64,000 bases of DNA, from NCBI RefSeq assembly GCF_009729545.1, contig NZ_WFIY01000004.1, forward strand, positions 1,028,001 through 1,092,000, given 5' to 3'. Shown in pieces: positions 42,400-51,553 of the stretch (position 1 is its first letter; each line of letters starts with the position of its first letter). The position numbers were made by a program, and so were the translations under genes. The notes under the pieces were generated by a model. The model searched no databases and was not told where the DNA came from. It was given only the letters and a program-made list of their open reading frames with translations. This DNA comes from Acidianus infernus. Lineage in GTDB: Archaea; Thermoproteota; Thermoprotei_A; Sulfolobales; Sulfolobaceae.

Positions 42400-44436
42400 G
42401 TGAGAATTGGAATAGACATTGGAGGAGCATTCACTGATGTAGTAGTTTTTGACGAAAATTCTGGAGACTTACTATGGACTAAAGTAGAAACTACGCCAGA
42501 CGACCCTTCCGTAGGAGTTATCAAAGGCGTGGAAAGTTTAAACCTTGATCTAAAAAATGCGGATTTAATCATACATGGGCAGACATTGGCTATTAATACA
42601 ATAATAGAGAGAAAGGGTGCAAAGGTAGGCTTAATTACAACTAAAGGATTTAGAGATATTCTAGAAATTCAGCGAGCTAATAGGCGTGACATGTATAATT
42701 TTAGATATAAAAAACCTGAACCATTTGTACCGAGATATTTAAGGTTAGAAATAAGTGAGAGGATTAAGTCTAATGGCGAAATTCTAAGACCAATAAATGA
42801 GGAGGAAGTAAATGACGTCGTCCAAAAGCTGTTGGAAATGAAAGTATCTTCAATAGCTGTAAGTTTAATTAACTCATATATTAACCCAATTCATGAAAAG
42901 AAAGTATATGAGTTAATTAAAAAAATTGATGACAAGGTATTCGTTACTTTATCTAGTGACATTACGAGAGAATGGAAAGAATATGAGCGAACTAATACTG
43001 CAGTACTGAACACCTATATTATGCCAAAAATTCATGAATACTTAGATAAAATAGAAAGAGAGTTTAGAAATAGAGGATTTAAAGGAAACTTATTTGCAAT
43101 GTTATCTAATGGAGGAACAAGCACTTTCGAATTTGCTAAAAAATATCCAATTTATACATTAGAATCCGGTCCAGTTGCAGGCATAGTTGGAGCAATAAAG
43201 ATAGGTGAGGTAATGGGTATAAAAGACATTATTACATTTGATGGCGGTAGTACAACTACTAAAGCTAGTTTGGTGTTTAATTCTGAACCAAATATTACCA
43301 CAGAATATTATATAAATAGAAATAGATACAATCCAGGATATCCGGTTAAAGTACCTACTGTAGATATAATTGAAACAGGCAATGGAGGTACTAGTATAGC
43401 CTGGATTGATGAGACCAATAACCTTAATGTTGGACCAAGAGCAGCAGGATCTATGCCTGGACCTGCCGCCTATGGAAGGGGAGGAAAAGATCCTACATTA
43501 ACGGATGCTTACATAATATGCGGGTTATTAAATCAGGAAGAATTACTGGGTGGTAAAATTAAAGTTAATAGAAAGCTTGCTGAAGAGGCTATAAGTAAAA
43601 TTGCTAATTATTATAAAATTCCAATAGAAGAAGCCTCATACGGAATTATAAAAATTGCTAATTATAATGCCTCGAACGTAATAAGACTTATCTCAGTGCA
43701 GAGGGGTTACGATCCCAGAGACTTTACATTATTTGCGTACGGAGGTTCTGGTCCAATGTTTGCTCCATTTGTCGCAAAAGAATTAGAGATAAGGAAAATC
43801 GTAATACCTTATATCCCTGCAGGTGTATTTTCGGCTTGGGGTATGTTAGCTACAGATATTAGGCACGATTTAGTTATGAGCTTTCCATTAAGGATTGATA
43901 AGGAGGATTCTATTAAAATAATAAATGATAAATTCTATGAATTGGAAAATAGAGTTAAAAGCATCTTAGCGAATGAGGGATTTAGTAATATAATAATAGT
44001 AAGATATGCTGAAATGAGGTATTATGGTCAAGAGCACACAGTTAAAGTACCAATAATGGGCGGGATAATTAGAGATATAGAGATTGAAGAAATAAAGAGA
44101 AGATTTAACGAAGTTCATAAGGCTATTTATTCCTTTACTTTAGATAGTCCGATTGAAATAGTCAACTTCCATGTATCTGGTATAGCTAAGTTAAATAAAT
44201 TACCAATAATCAAAATTAATAGGGAGAACAGACAAATTGATAAAGCATTTAAAGGAATGAGGAAGACGTATCTTGGAAAATTCGACGAATGGCCAGTTTA
44301 CGATAAAGAATTATTGCCACTTAGCTACGAAGTTCAAGGCCCGGCAATAATTGAAGATGATACGTCTACTGCTATAATACTAGATGACCAGAAAGGAGTT
44401 CTTGACGAATACGGTAATTTAATCATAACATGGTGA
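42400..44436 (+). CDS. hyuA: N-methylhydantoinase A / oxoprolinase-type subunit A
   Basis: This is the full-length HyuA subunit of an ATP-dependent hydantoinase or 5-oxoprolinase-like enzyme. ASKHA phosphate motifs are RIGIDIGGAFTDVVVFDE at the start and IITFDGGSTTTKASLV near residue 282. Other family stretches are IIHGQTLAINTIIERKGAKV near 60, ETGNGGTSIAWIDETNNLNV near 326, GPRAAGSMPGPAAYGRGGKD near 346, and FTLFAYGGSGPMFAPFVAKE near 444. The length of 678 residues is normal. Translation starts at a GTG; a TATA-like ACTTATATTC lies about 25-30 bases before it. It overlaps the hyuB reading frame at the stop, so the subunits are coupled. The natural substrate is unknown. Confidence 0.9.
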   Translation: MRIGIDIGGAFTDVVVFDENSGDLLWTKVETTPDDPSVGVIKGVESLNLDLKNADLIIHGQTLAINTIIERKGAKVGLITTKGFRDILEIQRANRRDMYNFRYKKPEPFVPRYLRLEISERIKSNGEILRPINEEEVNDVVQKLLEMKVSSIAVSLINSYINPIHEKKVYELIKKIDDKVFVTLSSDITREWKEYERTNTAVLNTYIMPKIHEYLDKIEREFRNRGFKGNLFAMLSNGGTSTFEFAKKYPIYTLESGPVAGIVGAIKIGEVMGIKDIITFDGGSTTTKASLVFNSEPNITTEYYINRNRYNPGYPVKVPTVDIIETGNGGTSIAWIDETNNLNVGPRAAGSMPGPAAYGRGGKDPTLTDAYIICGLLNQEELLGGKIKVNRKLAEEAISKIANYYKIPIEEASYGIIKIANYNASNVIRLISVQRGYDPRDFTLFAYGGSGPMFAPFVAKELEIRKIVIPYIPAGVFSAWGMLATDIRHDLVMSFPLRIDKEDSIKIINDKFYELENRVKSILANEGFSNIIIVRYAEMRYYGQEHTVKVPIMGGIIRDIEIEEIKRRFNEVHKAIYSFTLDSPIEIVNFHVSGIAKLNKLPIIKINRENRQIDKAFKGMRKTYLGKFDEWPVYDKELLPLSYEVQGPAIIEDDTSTAIILDDQKGVLDEYGNLIITW

Positions 44437-44441
44437 TATGT

Positions 44442-46127
44442 ATGGTAGATATATTTACCTTAGAAATAATCAAAAATGGACTAATCGCAGCATCGGAAGA
44501 AATGTTTTATGCCTTCCAAAGAACTGCTAAAAGTCCCGTAATTTACGAAGTATTAGATTACGCAGTAGGGATAACTGATTACGAAGGAAGAGGCTTAGTA
44601 GCTCAGTCCCCTGGAGTTCCAGGCTTCTCGGGTGTTCTAGATTTCACAATAAGGGAAGTACTGAATAAATGGAAGAATGAGTTAAACCCTGGAGATATAA
44701 TAGCCACTAATATACCATATTCTGGCGGTACGCATTTAAACGACGTGGCGTTGGTAATGCCAGTTTTTTATAAAGACGAGTTACTTGGTTTCATTGTAAA
44801 TAAAGGTCATTGGAGTGAAATAGGGGGCATGCATTTCGGTAGTTGGACTTCTGATGCAAATGAAATCTTCCAGGAGGGATTGCAACTTCCCAGTATTAAA
44901 ATATATGTAGAGGATCGTCCTAATCGAGACGTAATAGATATCATTAAGGCTAACTCTAGATTACCAGAAGCAACTTTAGGTGATATGGAAGCTCAGATAG
45001 GTTCTATGAAAGTTGCAAAAAAGAGGATTGACGAGTTAGTAAGAAAATATGGAATTAAAGCAATAAAGGAAGCAATGGAAAAATTAATAGAAGATGGCGA
45101 GAAATTAAGCAAATTAAGACTTAAAGAATTACCTAAAGGAACCTTTGAGGCAGAAGATTATATTGACGATGACGGAATAAACGATAACCCAATTTATGTG
45201 AGAGTAAAGGTAACAATAACAGATGACGAGTTCATAGTTGACTTTACTGGGAGTTCTAACCAAGTAAACGGCTCAATAAACTCTCCTTTACCCGCTACAG
45301 TATCAGCAGTAAGAGAGATTTATATGGCAGTTACAGATCCTCATGCTTTACCTAATGCTGGATATTTTAAGCCTTTGAAAATTATAGCACCAGAAGGTAG
45401 TATATTTAATCCTAAAAAACCTGCCGCAACTTCAACCTATTGGGAATCAATGTCTTATGCTACTGATTTAGTATGGAAAGCCTTAGCTCCACATGTTCCA
45501 GAAAAATTATCGGCTGGGCATTTCTTATCAATATTAGCTACAATAATAGGTGGAATTGACGATAGGACTGGAGAACCTTTTGCTATAGTTGAACCTCAAC
45601 CCGGTGGCTGGGGAGCTAGCTATAATTCTGATGGTGAAAGTGCACTAGTAGCCAGCGGTGATGGAGAAACATATATTGCTTCAGCTGAAGTTTATGAAAA
45701 CAGAATGCCAATATTAGTAGATAGAATAGAATTAAACATAGAGGACGGCGTGGGTCATGGTAAGTATCGTGGAGGATTTGGAATAATTAAAGACTATATT
45801 ATCTTATGTAAAGAGGCCTACTTTACAGTTTCAATAGGAAGATACAAATATACTCCTTGGGGTGTAAACGGAGGTATGAATGGGCCTCCTAATTATTGCG
45901 TAGTATATAAGAAGGGAGAAAAACCTAGAATTATAAGAAAAGCTGCTGCGTTAAAACTGGAGTATGGCGATAAAATAAGCTTACACAGTGCAGGTGGTGG
46001 AGGCTGGGGAAATCCTGCAGAGAGAGACCTTAATCTTATATTAAATGACATAATTAATGGATATATTTCCATAGATACTGCAGAAAAAGTATATAAATTT
46101 GACAAAAACTTACTAAAAGATATATAA
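44442..46127 (+). CDS. hyuB: N-methylhydantoinase B / oxoprolinase-type subunit B
   Basis: This is the HyuB partner of the preceding gene. It opens with DIFTLEIIKNGLIAASEEMF, the standard HyuB start, and continues with QSPGVPGFSGVLDFTIREVL near residue 55, NPGDIIATNIPYSGGTHLND near 80, FIVNKGHWSEIGGMHFGSWT near 118 and GEPFAIVEPQPGGWGASYNSDGE near 385. The C-terminal GVGHGKYRGGFGIIKDY and HSAGGGGWGNPAERD complete the pattern. I take the ATG at 44442; an in-frame ATG at 44430 would overlap hyuA by seven bases and add four residues. The heterodimer hydrolyses a cyclic amide or imide at the cost of ATP; members act on hydantoin, N-methylhydantoin, 5-oxoproline or acetone-like substrates. Confidence 0.9.
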   Translation: MVDIFTLEIIKNGLIAASEEMFYAFQRTAKSPVIYEVLDYAVGITDYEGRGLVAQSPGVPGFSGVLDFTIREVLNKWKNELNPGDIIATNIPYSGGTHLNDVALVMPVFYKDELLGFIVNKGHWSEIGGMHFGSWTSDANEIFQEGLQLPSIKIYVEDRPNRDVIDIIKANSRLPEATLGDMEAQIGSMKVAKKRIDELVRKYGIKAIKEAMEKLIEDGEKLSKLRLKELPKGTFEAEDYIDDDGINDNPIYVRVKVTITDDEFIVDFTGSSNQVNGSINSPLPATVSAVREIYMAVTDPHALPNAGYFKPLKIIAPEGSIFNPKKPAATSTYWESMSYATDLVWKALAPHVPEKLSAGHFLSILATIIGGIDDRTGEPFAIVEPQPGGWGASYNSDGESALVASGDGETYIASAEVYENRMPILVDRIELNIEDGVGHGKYRGGFGIIKDYIILCKEAYFTVSIGRYKYTPWGVNGGMNGPPNYCVVYKKGEKPRIIRKAAALKLEYGDKISLHSAGGGGWGNPAERDLNLILNDIINGYISIDTAEKVYKFDKNLLKDI

Positions 46128-46271
46128 AAAGTTATAAACGCCATTTTTATTAACATCAATACATAAATCTTATAGTTATTTGATAATACTAACTATGTTA
46201 GAATAAAAAGTTTTTAAACGATACATTGGAAATCTTTATAAGCTGTTTTAAAAGCCTAATATTGAGATAAG

Positions 46272-47903
46272 ATGGTAGATACAAATAGGATTAGTAAAAA
46301 TATGTTTCTAAGGGAATCTTCGGGATTAGTAAAAGAATTTGGATTAAAGGATATTGCATCGCTTAATTTATCTAACCTACTTTTTGGAATTGGGTTAATA
46401 TACATTATAAATGACGGATATCTTTTCCCTAATGGCTCAATGATATTAGGTACAGCTATTATGGCGTTACTAGGAATATTCCCAGCTATAGTTTACGGAA
46501 TGCTGACTCATGCAGTAGGTAAAACGTATAGCGACTATGTAACGGTAGCGAGAAGTTCGCATCCAGCATTAGGTACTGCTATAGCTATTTCTACATTATT
46601 TTGGGCATGGCTATGGGCTGCAACATTTGTTTACTTCTTTATTACTTACGCATTACCAATAACGTTAACAGAAATAGGATACTTTTTAGGGATACCAAGT
46701 TTAATAAATATATCAACCCAACTAACGACCACACCATATATTCTAGGTCTAGGAATATTAACGATAGTAGCGTTTATTTTTATAGCAGTAAGAAGTAATA
46801 AAGCTTTAATGAACATTGTAACAATATCTATAGGCTTAGGTACGCTTGCTAATATTATAGTAATAATATCCCTACTTATGGTCTCTCATTCTCAGTTTGT
46901 TAATATTTTCAATTCCTACGCGGCTCATTTTGTTTCTAACACCAATTATTACTCGTATATTATCTCAGAAGCTCAAAAACTGGGTTATTCCTCTACTTCC
47001 TTCTCTTTCTATTGTACTTTAGGGATAGTTGGTCTTGCCGCATGGACTTTCCTATACGTTTCTGTCCAACAATATGTGGCCGCAGAAATTAAAGGAAGGA
47101 CAAAAATAAGCCTTTACGGTACTCTAATACCGTTAGCCATATCTGGTATAATATCAATTTTGACAATAGTTCTCTTTATAGATAAAGTTGGACTCACATT
47201 CATCAACAGCATCGATTATCTAGCAAATACCGATCCCTCGGCTTATTCATTACCTGTATCTCCATCGTATTTCTATCTAGCTTCTATAATTGCTAATTAT
47301 ATTAATCCTGCTTTATCTATATTAATTGGAATAGGATTCATAACATGGAATTTCGCCCTAATACCATTTAACTTTTTGATCGGCTCAAGAGTAGTCCTGG
47401 CATTAAGCATGGACAGACTTTTACCAGGCTTTTTCGGCTCAGTGAAGGAGAATTGGCATACTCCATATGCTAGTCACATTATTAACGGATCGCTTATGAT
47501 AGTTATGATTATAGTATATTCGACCGTAGGTAGCTCTTTACTCTCACTTAATGCGGTTTTTGGAAACATATTAGCATGGATAATAGAAGCATTAGTTTTC
47601 ATATTTTTACCATTCCTACGTAAGTCTAATATGTTAATTGAAGGAACAATCATCGAAAAGTGGAAAATAGGCGATCTTCCAGTCTTCTCTATCGCTAGCA
47701 TAGGATGGCTAGCAACTTTAGGTTTAATAGCTTACTTATACTTAACCAATGCAAGCTTCGGAGTTAACGGAATACCTTCTTTAGTTACTGTATCCCTAGT
47801 TACAGTAGGTGGTGCAATATACTATTTCCTTGCCAAGTTAATAAGAGAGCGTAAAGATAACATAGATTTAAGTCTGTTATTCAAAGAAATTCCTCCAGAC
47901 TAG
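46272..47903 (+). CDS. Amino acid/polyamine-type (APC) permease
   Basis: This is an APC-superfamily secondary transporter with about 12 membrane helices in 543 residues. It opens with FGLKDIASLNLSNLLFGIGL, the usual first broken helix region, and continues YSDYVTVARSSHPALGTAIA near residue 97, WTFLYVSVQQYVAAEIKGRT near 261 and SRVVLALSMDRLLPGFFGSV near 376, which is the typical cytoplasmic loop of the group. It follows hyuAB after about 140 bases and precedes the ureohydrolase gene by nine bases, so it probably imports the amino acid-like or guanidino substrate, or exports a product. The precise substrate is unknown. Confidence 0.85.
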   Translation: MVDTNRISKNMFLRESSGLVKEFGLKDIASLNLSNLLFGIGLIYIINDGYLFPNGSMILGTAIMALLGIFPAIVYGMLTHAVGKTYSDYVTVARSSHPALGTAIAISTLFWAWLWAATFVYFFITYALPITLTEIGYFLGIPSLINISTQLTTTPYILGLGILTIVAFIFIAVRSNKALMNIVTISIGLGTLANIIVIISLLMVSHSQFVNIFNSYAAHFVSNTNYYSYIISEAQKLGYSSTSFSFYCTLGIVGLAAWTFLYVSVQQYVAAEIKGRTKISLYGTLIPLAISGIISILTIVLFIDKVGLTFINSIDYLANTDPSAYSLPVSPSYFYLASIIANYINPALSILIGIGFITWNFALIPFNFLIGSRVVLALSMDRLLPGFFGSVKENWHTPYASHIINGSLMIVMIIVYSTVGSSLLSLNAVFGNILAWIIEALVFIFLPFLRKSNMLIEGTIIEKWKIGDLPVFSIASIGWLATLGLIAYLYLTNASFGVNGIPSLVTVSLVTVGGAIYYFLAKLIRERKDNIDLSLLFKEIPPD

Positions 47904-47912
47904 TGAGATACG

Positions 47913-48866
47913 ATGAGTATTCAATATTTACCTAAATCTGGATTATACGCATCAACTGGTTTAAACACTTATGCAAGACTAGAATACACTAAAGACATTA
48001 GTAATGCAACCATTGCAATAATTGGAGTACCATGGGATGACTTAGCGACAAGTAGGCCTGGCACAAGATATGGTCCACAAGGCATTAGGAATGCAAGTAG
48101 TTTCATATTGCCAAATAGGAAATATAATTATGTACTTGATATTAATCCTTTTGAAGTAGCCAAAATAGTGGATTACGGAGACGTTGAAGTACATGCAGGA
48201 TACATAGAAGACATGTTTAATGAGGTTGAAAAAGAAGTAAAGGAGATGTTAAAGAAAAATTCTAGTGTAATCCCTGTTGTTCTAGGAGGAGATCATTCAA
48301 TCTCATTACCAGTAATTAGGGGTTTAAGTTCCAAGTACAAGAAAGTAGCAGTAGTTCATGTAGATGCCCATCATGATAGTTTGGATATCCTATACGGTAA
48401 AAAATATGATCACGGAACGATATTTAGGAGAGGCGTAGAAGAAGGAGTAATAATTGGAGAATCTTCAGTACATTACGGTGTTAGAGTTTTTTCAAGTAAA
48501 GAAGACATGGAAAGCGTGAGGGCACTAGGGTATGACTTATTAACAATGAAGATAATAGATGAAGAAGGTCTATCTAAAACTGTAGAGCAGCTAAAAAGAA
48601 AGGTAGGAGACCAGCCAGTTTATTTGTCAATAGATATAGACGTGATGGATCCAGCATATGCACCAGGAACTGGTTATCCAGATCCAGGAGGATTAACAAG
48701 TAGAGAGATTCTAGAATTTGTAAGAAAATTATATGGATTAAATATTATAGGCATGGATGTAGTTGAAGTTTCACCTCCATATGATGTAGCAGAGATAACG
48801 TCAACTTTAGCAGCATCAATAGTTTTTGAGGGACTTAGCATAATATCTAAAAACTTAAAGAAATAA
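47913..48866 (+). CDS. Ureohydrolase (agmatinase/arginase family)
   Basis: This is a dinuclear manganese-type hydrolase that removes urea from guanidino compounds. All metal motifs are intact: GGDHSISLPV near residue 126, VVHVDAHHDS near 148 and LSIDIDVMDPAYAPGTG near 229, with the family ending MDVVEVSPPYD near 280. The length of 317 residues and the motif GYPDPGGLTSREI agree with the agmatinase-like branch, which also includes guanidinobutyrase, guanidinopropionase and guanidine hydrolase. It is nine bases after an APC permease gene, so a dedicated uptake-and-hydrolysis pair is likely. Its 3' end overlaps the convergent DUF917 copy 3 by 12 bases. Confidence 0.9.
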   Translation: MSIQYLPKSGLYASTGLNTYARLEYTKDISNATIAIIGVPWDDLATSRPGTRYGPQGIRNASSFILPNRKYNYVLDINPFEVAKIVDYGDVEVHAGYIEDMFNEVEKEVKEMLKKNSSVIPVVLGGDHSISLPVIRGLSSKYKKVAVVHVDAHHDSLDILYGKKYDHGTIFRRGVEEGVIIGESSVHYGVRVFSSKEDMESVRALGYDLLTMKIIDEEGLSKTVEQLKRKVGDQPVYLSIDIDVMDPAYAPGTGYPDPGGLTSREILEFVRKLYGLNIIGMDVVEVSPPYDVAEITSTLAASIVFEGLSIISKNLKK

Positions 48867-49937
48867 TTTCTTTTTACTTGCCAAAGGAGAGTAATCTATA
48901 TCGTAGCCAAATGCCTTAGGTCCTACATATTTTAATGCTTTTTCAGTCTTGAGCTTTTCGTGTGCTGGAATGCCAACTACAATAACTTTTTGTCCGTACT
49001 TTACTCTATCAGTAGTAATAGGCTTTAGACTAAATAAGTCAAGTAAGCTTATTATATCCGGAGCAGAAGTAACAACGCTCTCATTAATAATTGCAATAAT
49101 AAATTCATTCTGAAAATGTATACGTAAATTCATATTTTTATACTCGTCTAATCCCTCTATTAATACATAACCTTTACTGAATCCTTTATCTAACCCCTTC
49201 CATACGTCAGCTATCTTACCCTTGAACAATATTACTCCGTGAAGCTTATCTAGCACCTCATCTAGTTTATGTTCGTTAAGTAGTTCTCCTATTTTAATTG
49301 ATAAACTAAGAGTATTGGGAATATATGAGGTTGCGTAGTCCCTTAAGCTCATACCGTAAGATATTACATATGAACTTCCACCATACCTTAATGTAACAGC
49401 TCTAGCTATTCTTTCCGACCATAACCCATCTATTCCATAAATTACGGACACATTATCTCTTTCGTCAACAAGCACTAATGGTGAAGGACTTATACCATAA
49501 ATGTAAAACGTAGTCATTTGTAACTCTGGAAATGCCCTTCCCATTCCGTCTCCATCTAGTACTGGTATTCCAGTCTTTAGAGAGGAAATTAAAGGAGTAA
49601 TGGAGTTCTCTCCTCCTACCTCTACTGGAGTTATATAACTTATATTTTTGCCCGTTACGCTAATATACGTTCTTATCGCCCTTAAAACTTCGTTACCGTT
49701 TGGAGGTTTTTCTATTGATATTGTGGTTGCCCCCATCATTGCAGTAGATACTAGATACTCATTTTTACTCAACTCATTGATTCCAATTATTATTTCTACA
49801 TTGGTCTTCCTTTTTTCAAGTTCATTTTTTAGCATGGAAACTCCAATATAAGGATCTCCTCCGCCTCCAGATCCAAGTAAAGAAGATCCAATTGCTAAAT
49901 TATTGATATCGCCTATCTTTAGCCTATAAGTCTCCAT
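48855..49937 (-). CDS. DUF917 family protein, copy 3
   Basis: This is a close paralogue of copy 2 at 38756. Shared features include the opening METY, LLGSGGGGDPYIG near residue 20, EVGGENSITPLISSLKTGIP near 107, DGDGMGRAFPELQMTTFYIY near 130, ITTDRVKYGQKVIVVGIPAH near 310 and KYVGPKAFGYDIDY at the end. Around 49500-49555 the DNA itself is nearly identical to copy 2. It is alone on the minus strand, convergent with the ureohydrolase gene, and its promoter lies in the 190-base gap before 50127. It has no HyuA partner beside it. Confidence 0.87.
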   Translation of the reverse strand: METYRLKIGDINNLAIGSSLLGSGGGGDPYIGVSMLKNELEKRKTNVEIIIGINELSKNEYLVSTAMMGATTISIEKPPNGNEVLRAIRTYISVTGKNISYITPVEVGGENSITPLISSLKTGIPVLDGDGMGRAFPELQMTTFYIYGISPSPLVLVDERDNVSVIYGIDGLWSERIARAVTLRYGGSSYVISYGMSLRDYATSYIPNTLSLSIKIGELLNEHKLDEVLDKLHGVILFKGKIADVWKGLDKGFSKGYVLIEGLDEYKNMNLRIHFQNEFIIAIINESVVTSAPDIISLLDLFSLKPITTDRVKYGQKVIVVGIPAHEKLKTEKALKYVGPKAFGYDIDYSPLASKKKLFL

Positions 49938-50126
49938 ATGTAGTTCTTTGATGCTTTATAAAAAATTTTATGTGTTTTTCTTTTCAAACAATTATTAAAG
50001 AGTTTAATTTTACACGTAAGTTTTTTACGCATGACATAAAAAGTAATGATAGAATTTTCGGTAAGTATTAAATATATTTAAGTCGGCAAAATCCGCTATA
50101 AACGTTTATCTAGCAACTAACATGCC

Positions 50127-51395
50127 TCAATTCAGCATTCCGTATTTCTTACCTAGCAAATATAACGTAAGTGATAGGACTTTAATTGAATTTAATAGGT
50201 CTGCGATATTAACATATTCATCTGTAGCGTGAGCAAGTTCTATTTTTCCGGGACCGTAATTTACCGCTGGTATACCCTCATAATGAGTAAACCTCATATC
50301 AAAAGTCGCAGCAAGTAGTCCAATTTTAGGCTTAACGTTTAGAACTGAAGTTATAGCCTCACTAAGACTTTCGTACAAGGGGTTTTTAGTGTCCTCAACT
50401 ATCGTATCTACGGCGTAATACTCGTCGTATTCATATTTAAATTCAGGGTCTCTTGCCTTCTTACTCTCTAGAATGTTTATTATCTCCTTTCTTGCATTCT
50501 CCAATTTTTCCTCAGGAATTAGACGCCTTACGAAACCGAACGTGCATTCGTCTGCTACCATGTTAACCCAGTCACCGCATTTAATTTGGCCTACTATTAA
50601 ACTTGGGCTCTTCACATTAGAAGGAATAATGTTGTACTTAGTCCTCTTGTTAGATAACTTATCTTGCAAGGAATAAAGCTGAGTAAGTACTTCTGTGGAT
50701 TTTCTAATCGCGTCTATACCTAATTGGGGAGATCCTCCGTGAGCCTTCTTTCCCAAGATTTTTATAAACCCCCATAGAGATCCCCTATGTCCATTACATA
50801 TGTTCTCTACGCCGCTGGGTTCAGTAAAAATTACGTAGTCCGTGTTAGATTTTGATAAATATCCTTCCCTTATAACAAAGTATGTTCCGGCGTTTTCGTT
50901 GCCTACTGTTTCTTCATCGGGAACTAAAAAATGCCTTATTTTAAAAGCTTGATCGACATTTACTATCTTCTTTAGGACTTCTACAGAATATATTTGTGCA
51001 ACTATCCCGGATTTCATGTCAGAGGCTCCTCTTCCGTATATTCTGTCATTAATTACTACCGCATCATAAGGATTTACTGACCATCCTTCTCCTGCAGGTA
51101 CTACATCATAATGCCCATTAAATGCAATGGATAGTTTACCTTTACCGGTGGTTGCTATTAAATTAGGTCTATCGCCATAGCCTAGTTTAGCTAACTTTGG
51201 AAGCTCTGCATTTGGAACTTTTATAACTTCTGTTGAATAACCTAACGAACTTAACCATTTACTTGCATATGTTACAAATTCATTATAGTTTAGACCAGGA
51301 GGATTTTCTGTTGGAATTTTAATTAGCTGCCTAAGGTTATCTATAATTTCTTCCTTATATTCATTTACAATTTTATCTATTTTATCCAATATCAT
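50127..51395 (-). CDS. M20-family metallopeptidase/amidohydrolase (ArgE/DapE type)
   Basis: This is a zinc-dependent N-acyl or N-carbamoyl amino acid amidohydrolase. The metal and catalytic motifs are intact: SIAFNGHYDVVPAGEGWS near residue 90, IYGRGASDMKSGIVAQIY near 120 with the bridging Asp, PDEETVGNENAGTYFV near 161 with the catalytic Glu-Glu pair, and ELAHATDEYVNIAD near 393 with the final His. The dimerisation domain lies between. The length of 422 residues is normal. In this island it could release the amino acid from an N-carbamoyl product of the hydantoinase; deacetylase or desuccinylase roles are equally compatible with the sequence. Confidence 0.85.
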   Translation of the reverse strand: MILDKIDKIVNEYKEEIIDNLRQLIKIPTENPPGLNYNEFVTYASKWLSSLGYSTEVIKVPNAELPKLAKLGYGDRPNLIATTGKGKLSIAFNGHYDVVPAGEGWSVNPYDAVVINDRIYGRGASDMKSGIVAQIYSVEVLKKIVNVDQAFKIRHFLVPDEETVGNENAGTYFVIREGYLSKSNTDYVIFTEPSGVENICNGHRGSLWGFIKILGKKAHGGSPQLGIDAIRKSTEVLTQLYSLQDKLSNKRTKYNIIPSNVKSPSLIVGQIKCGDWVNMVADECTFGFVRRLIPEEKLENARKEIINILESKKARDPEFKYEYDEYYAVDTIVEDTKNPLYESLSEAITSVLNVKPKIGLLAATFDMRFTHYEGIPAVNYGPGKIELAHATDEYVNIADLLNSIKVLSLTLYLLGKKYGMLN

Positions 51396-51553
51396 TCTAA
51401 ATCAAAGAAAGAAAGAGACTATTGAATATTAAAGTTAATGTTTTCGTAGTTTTGTTAGTCTTAGAATGTGCTCTTATTCTGTTTAAATTTCTTGTATAAT
51501 GTACAACTCGATCGATCTCAATATTTAAATACAGTATAAGATGTCTAAACTAT

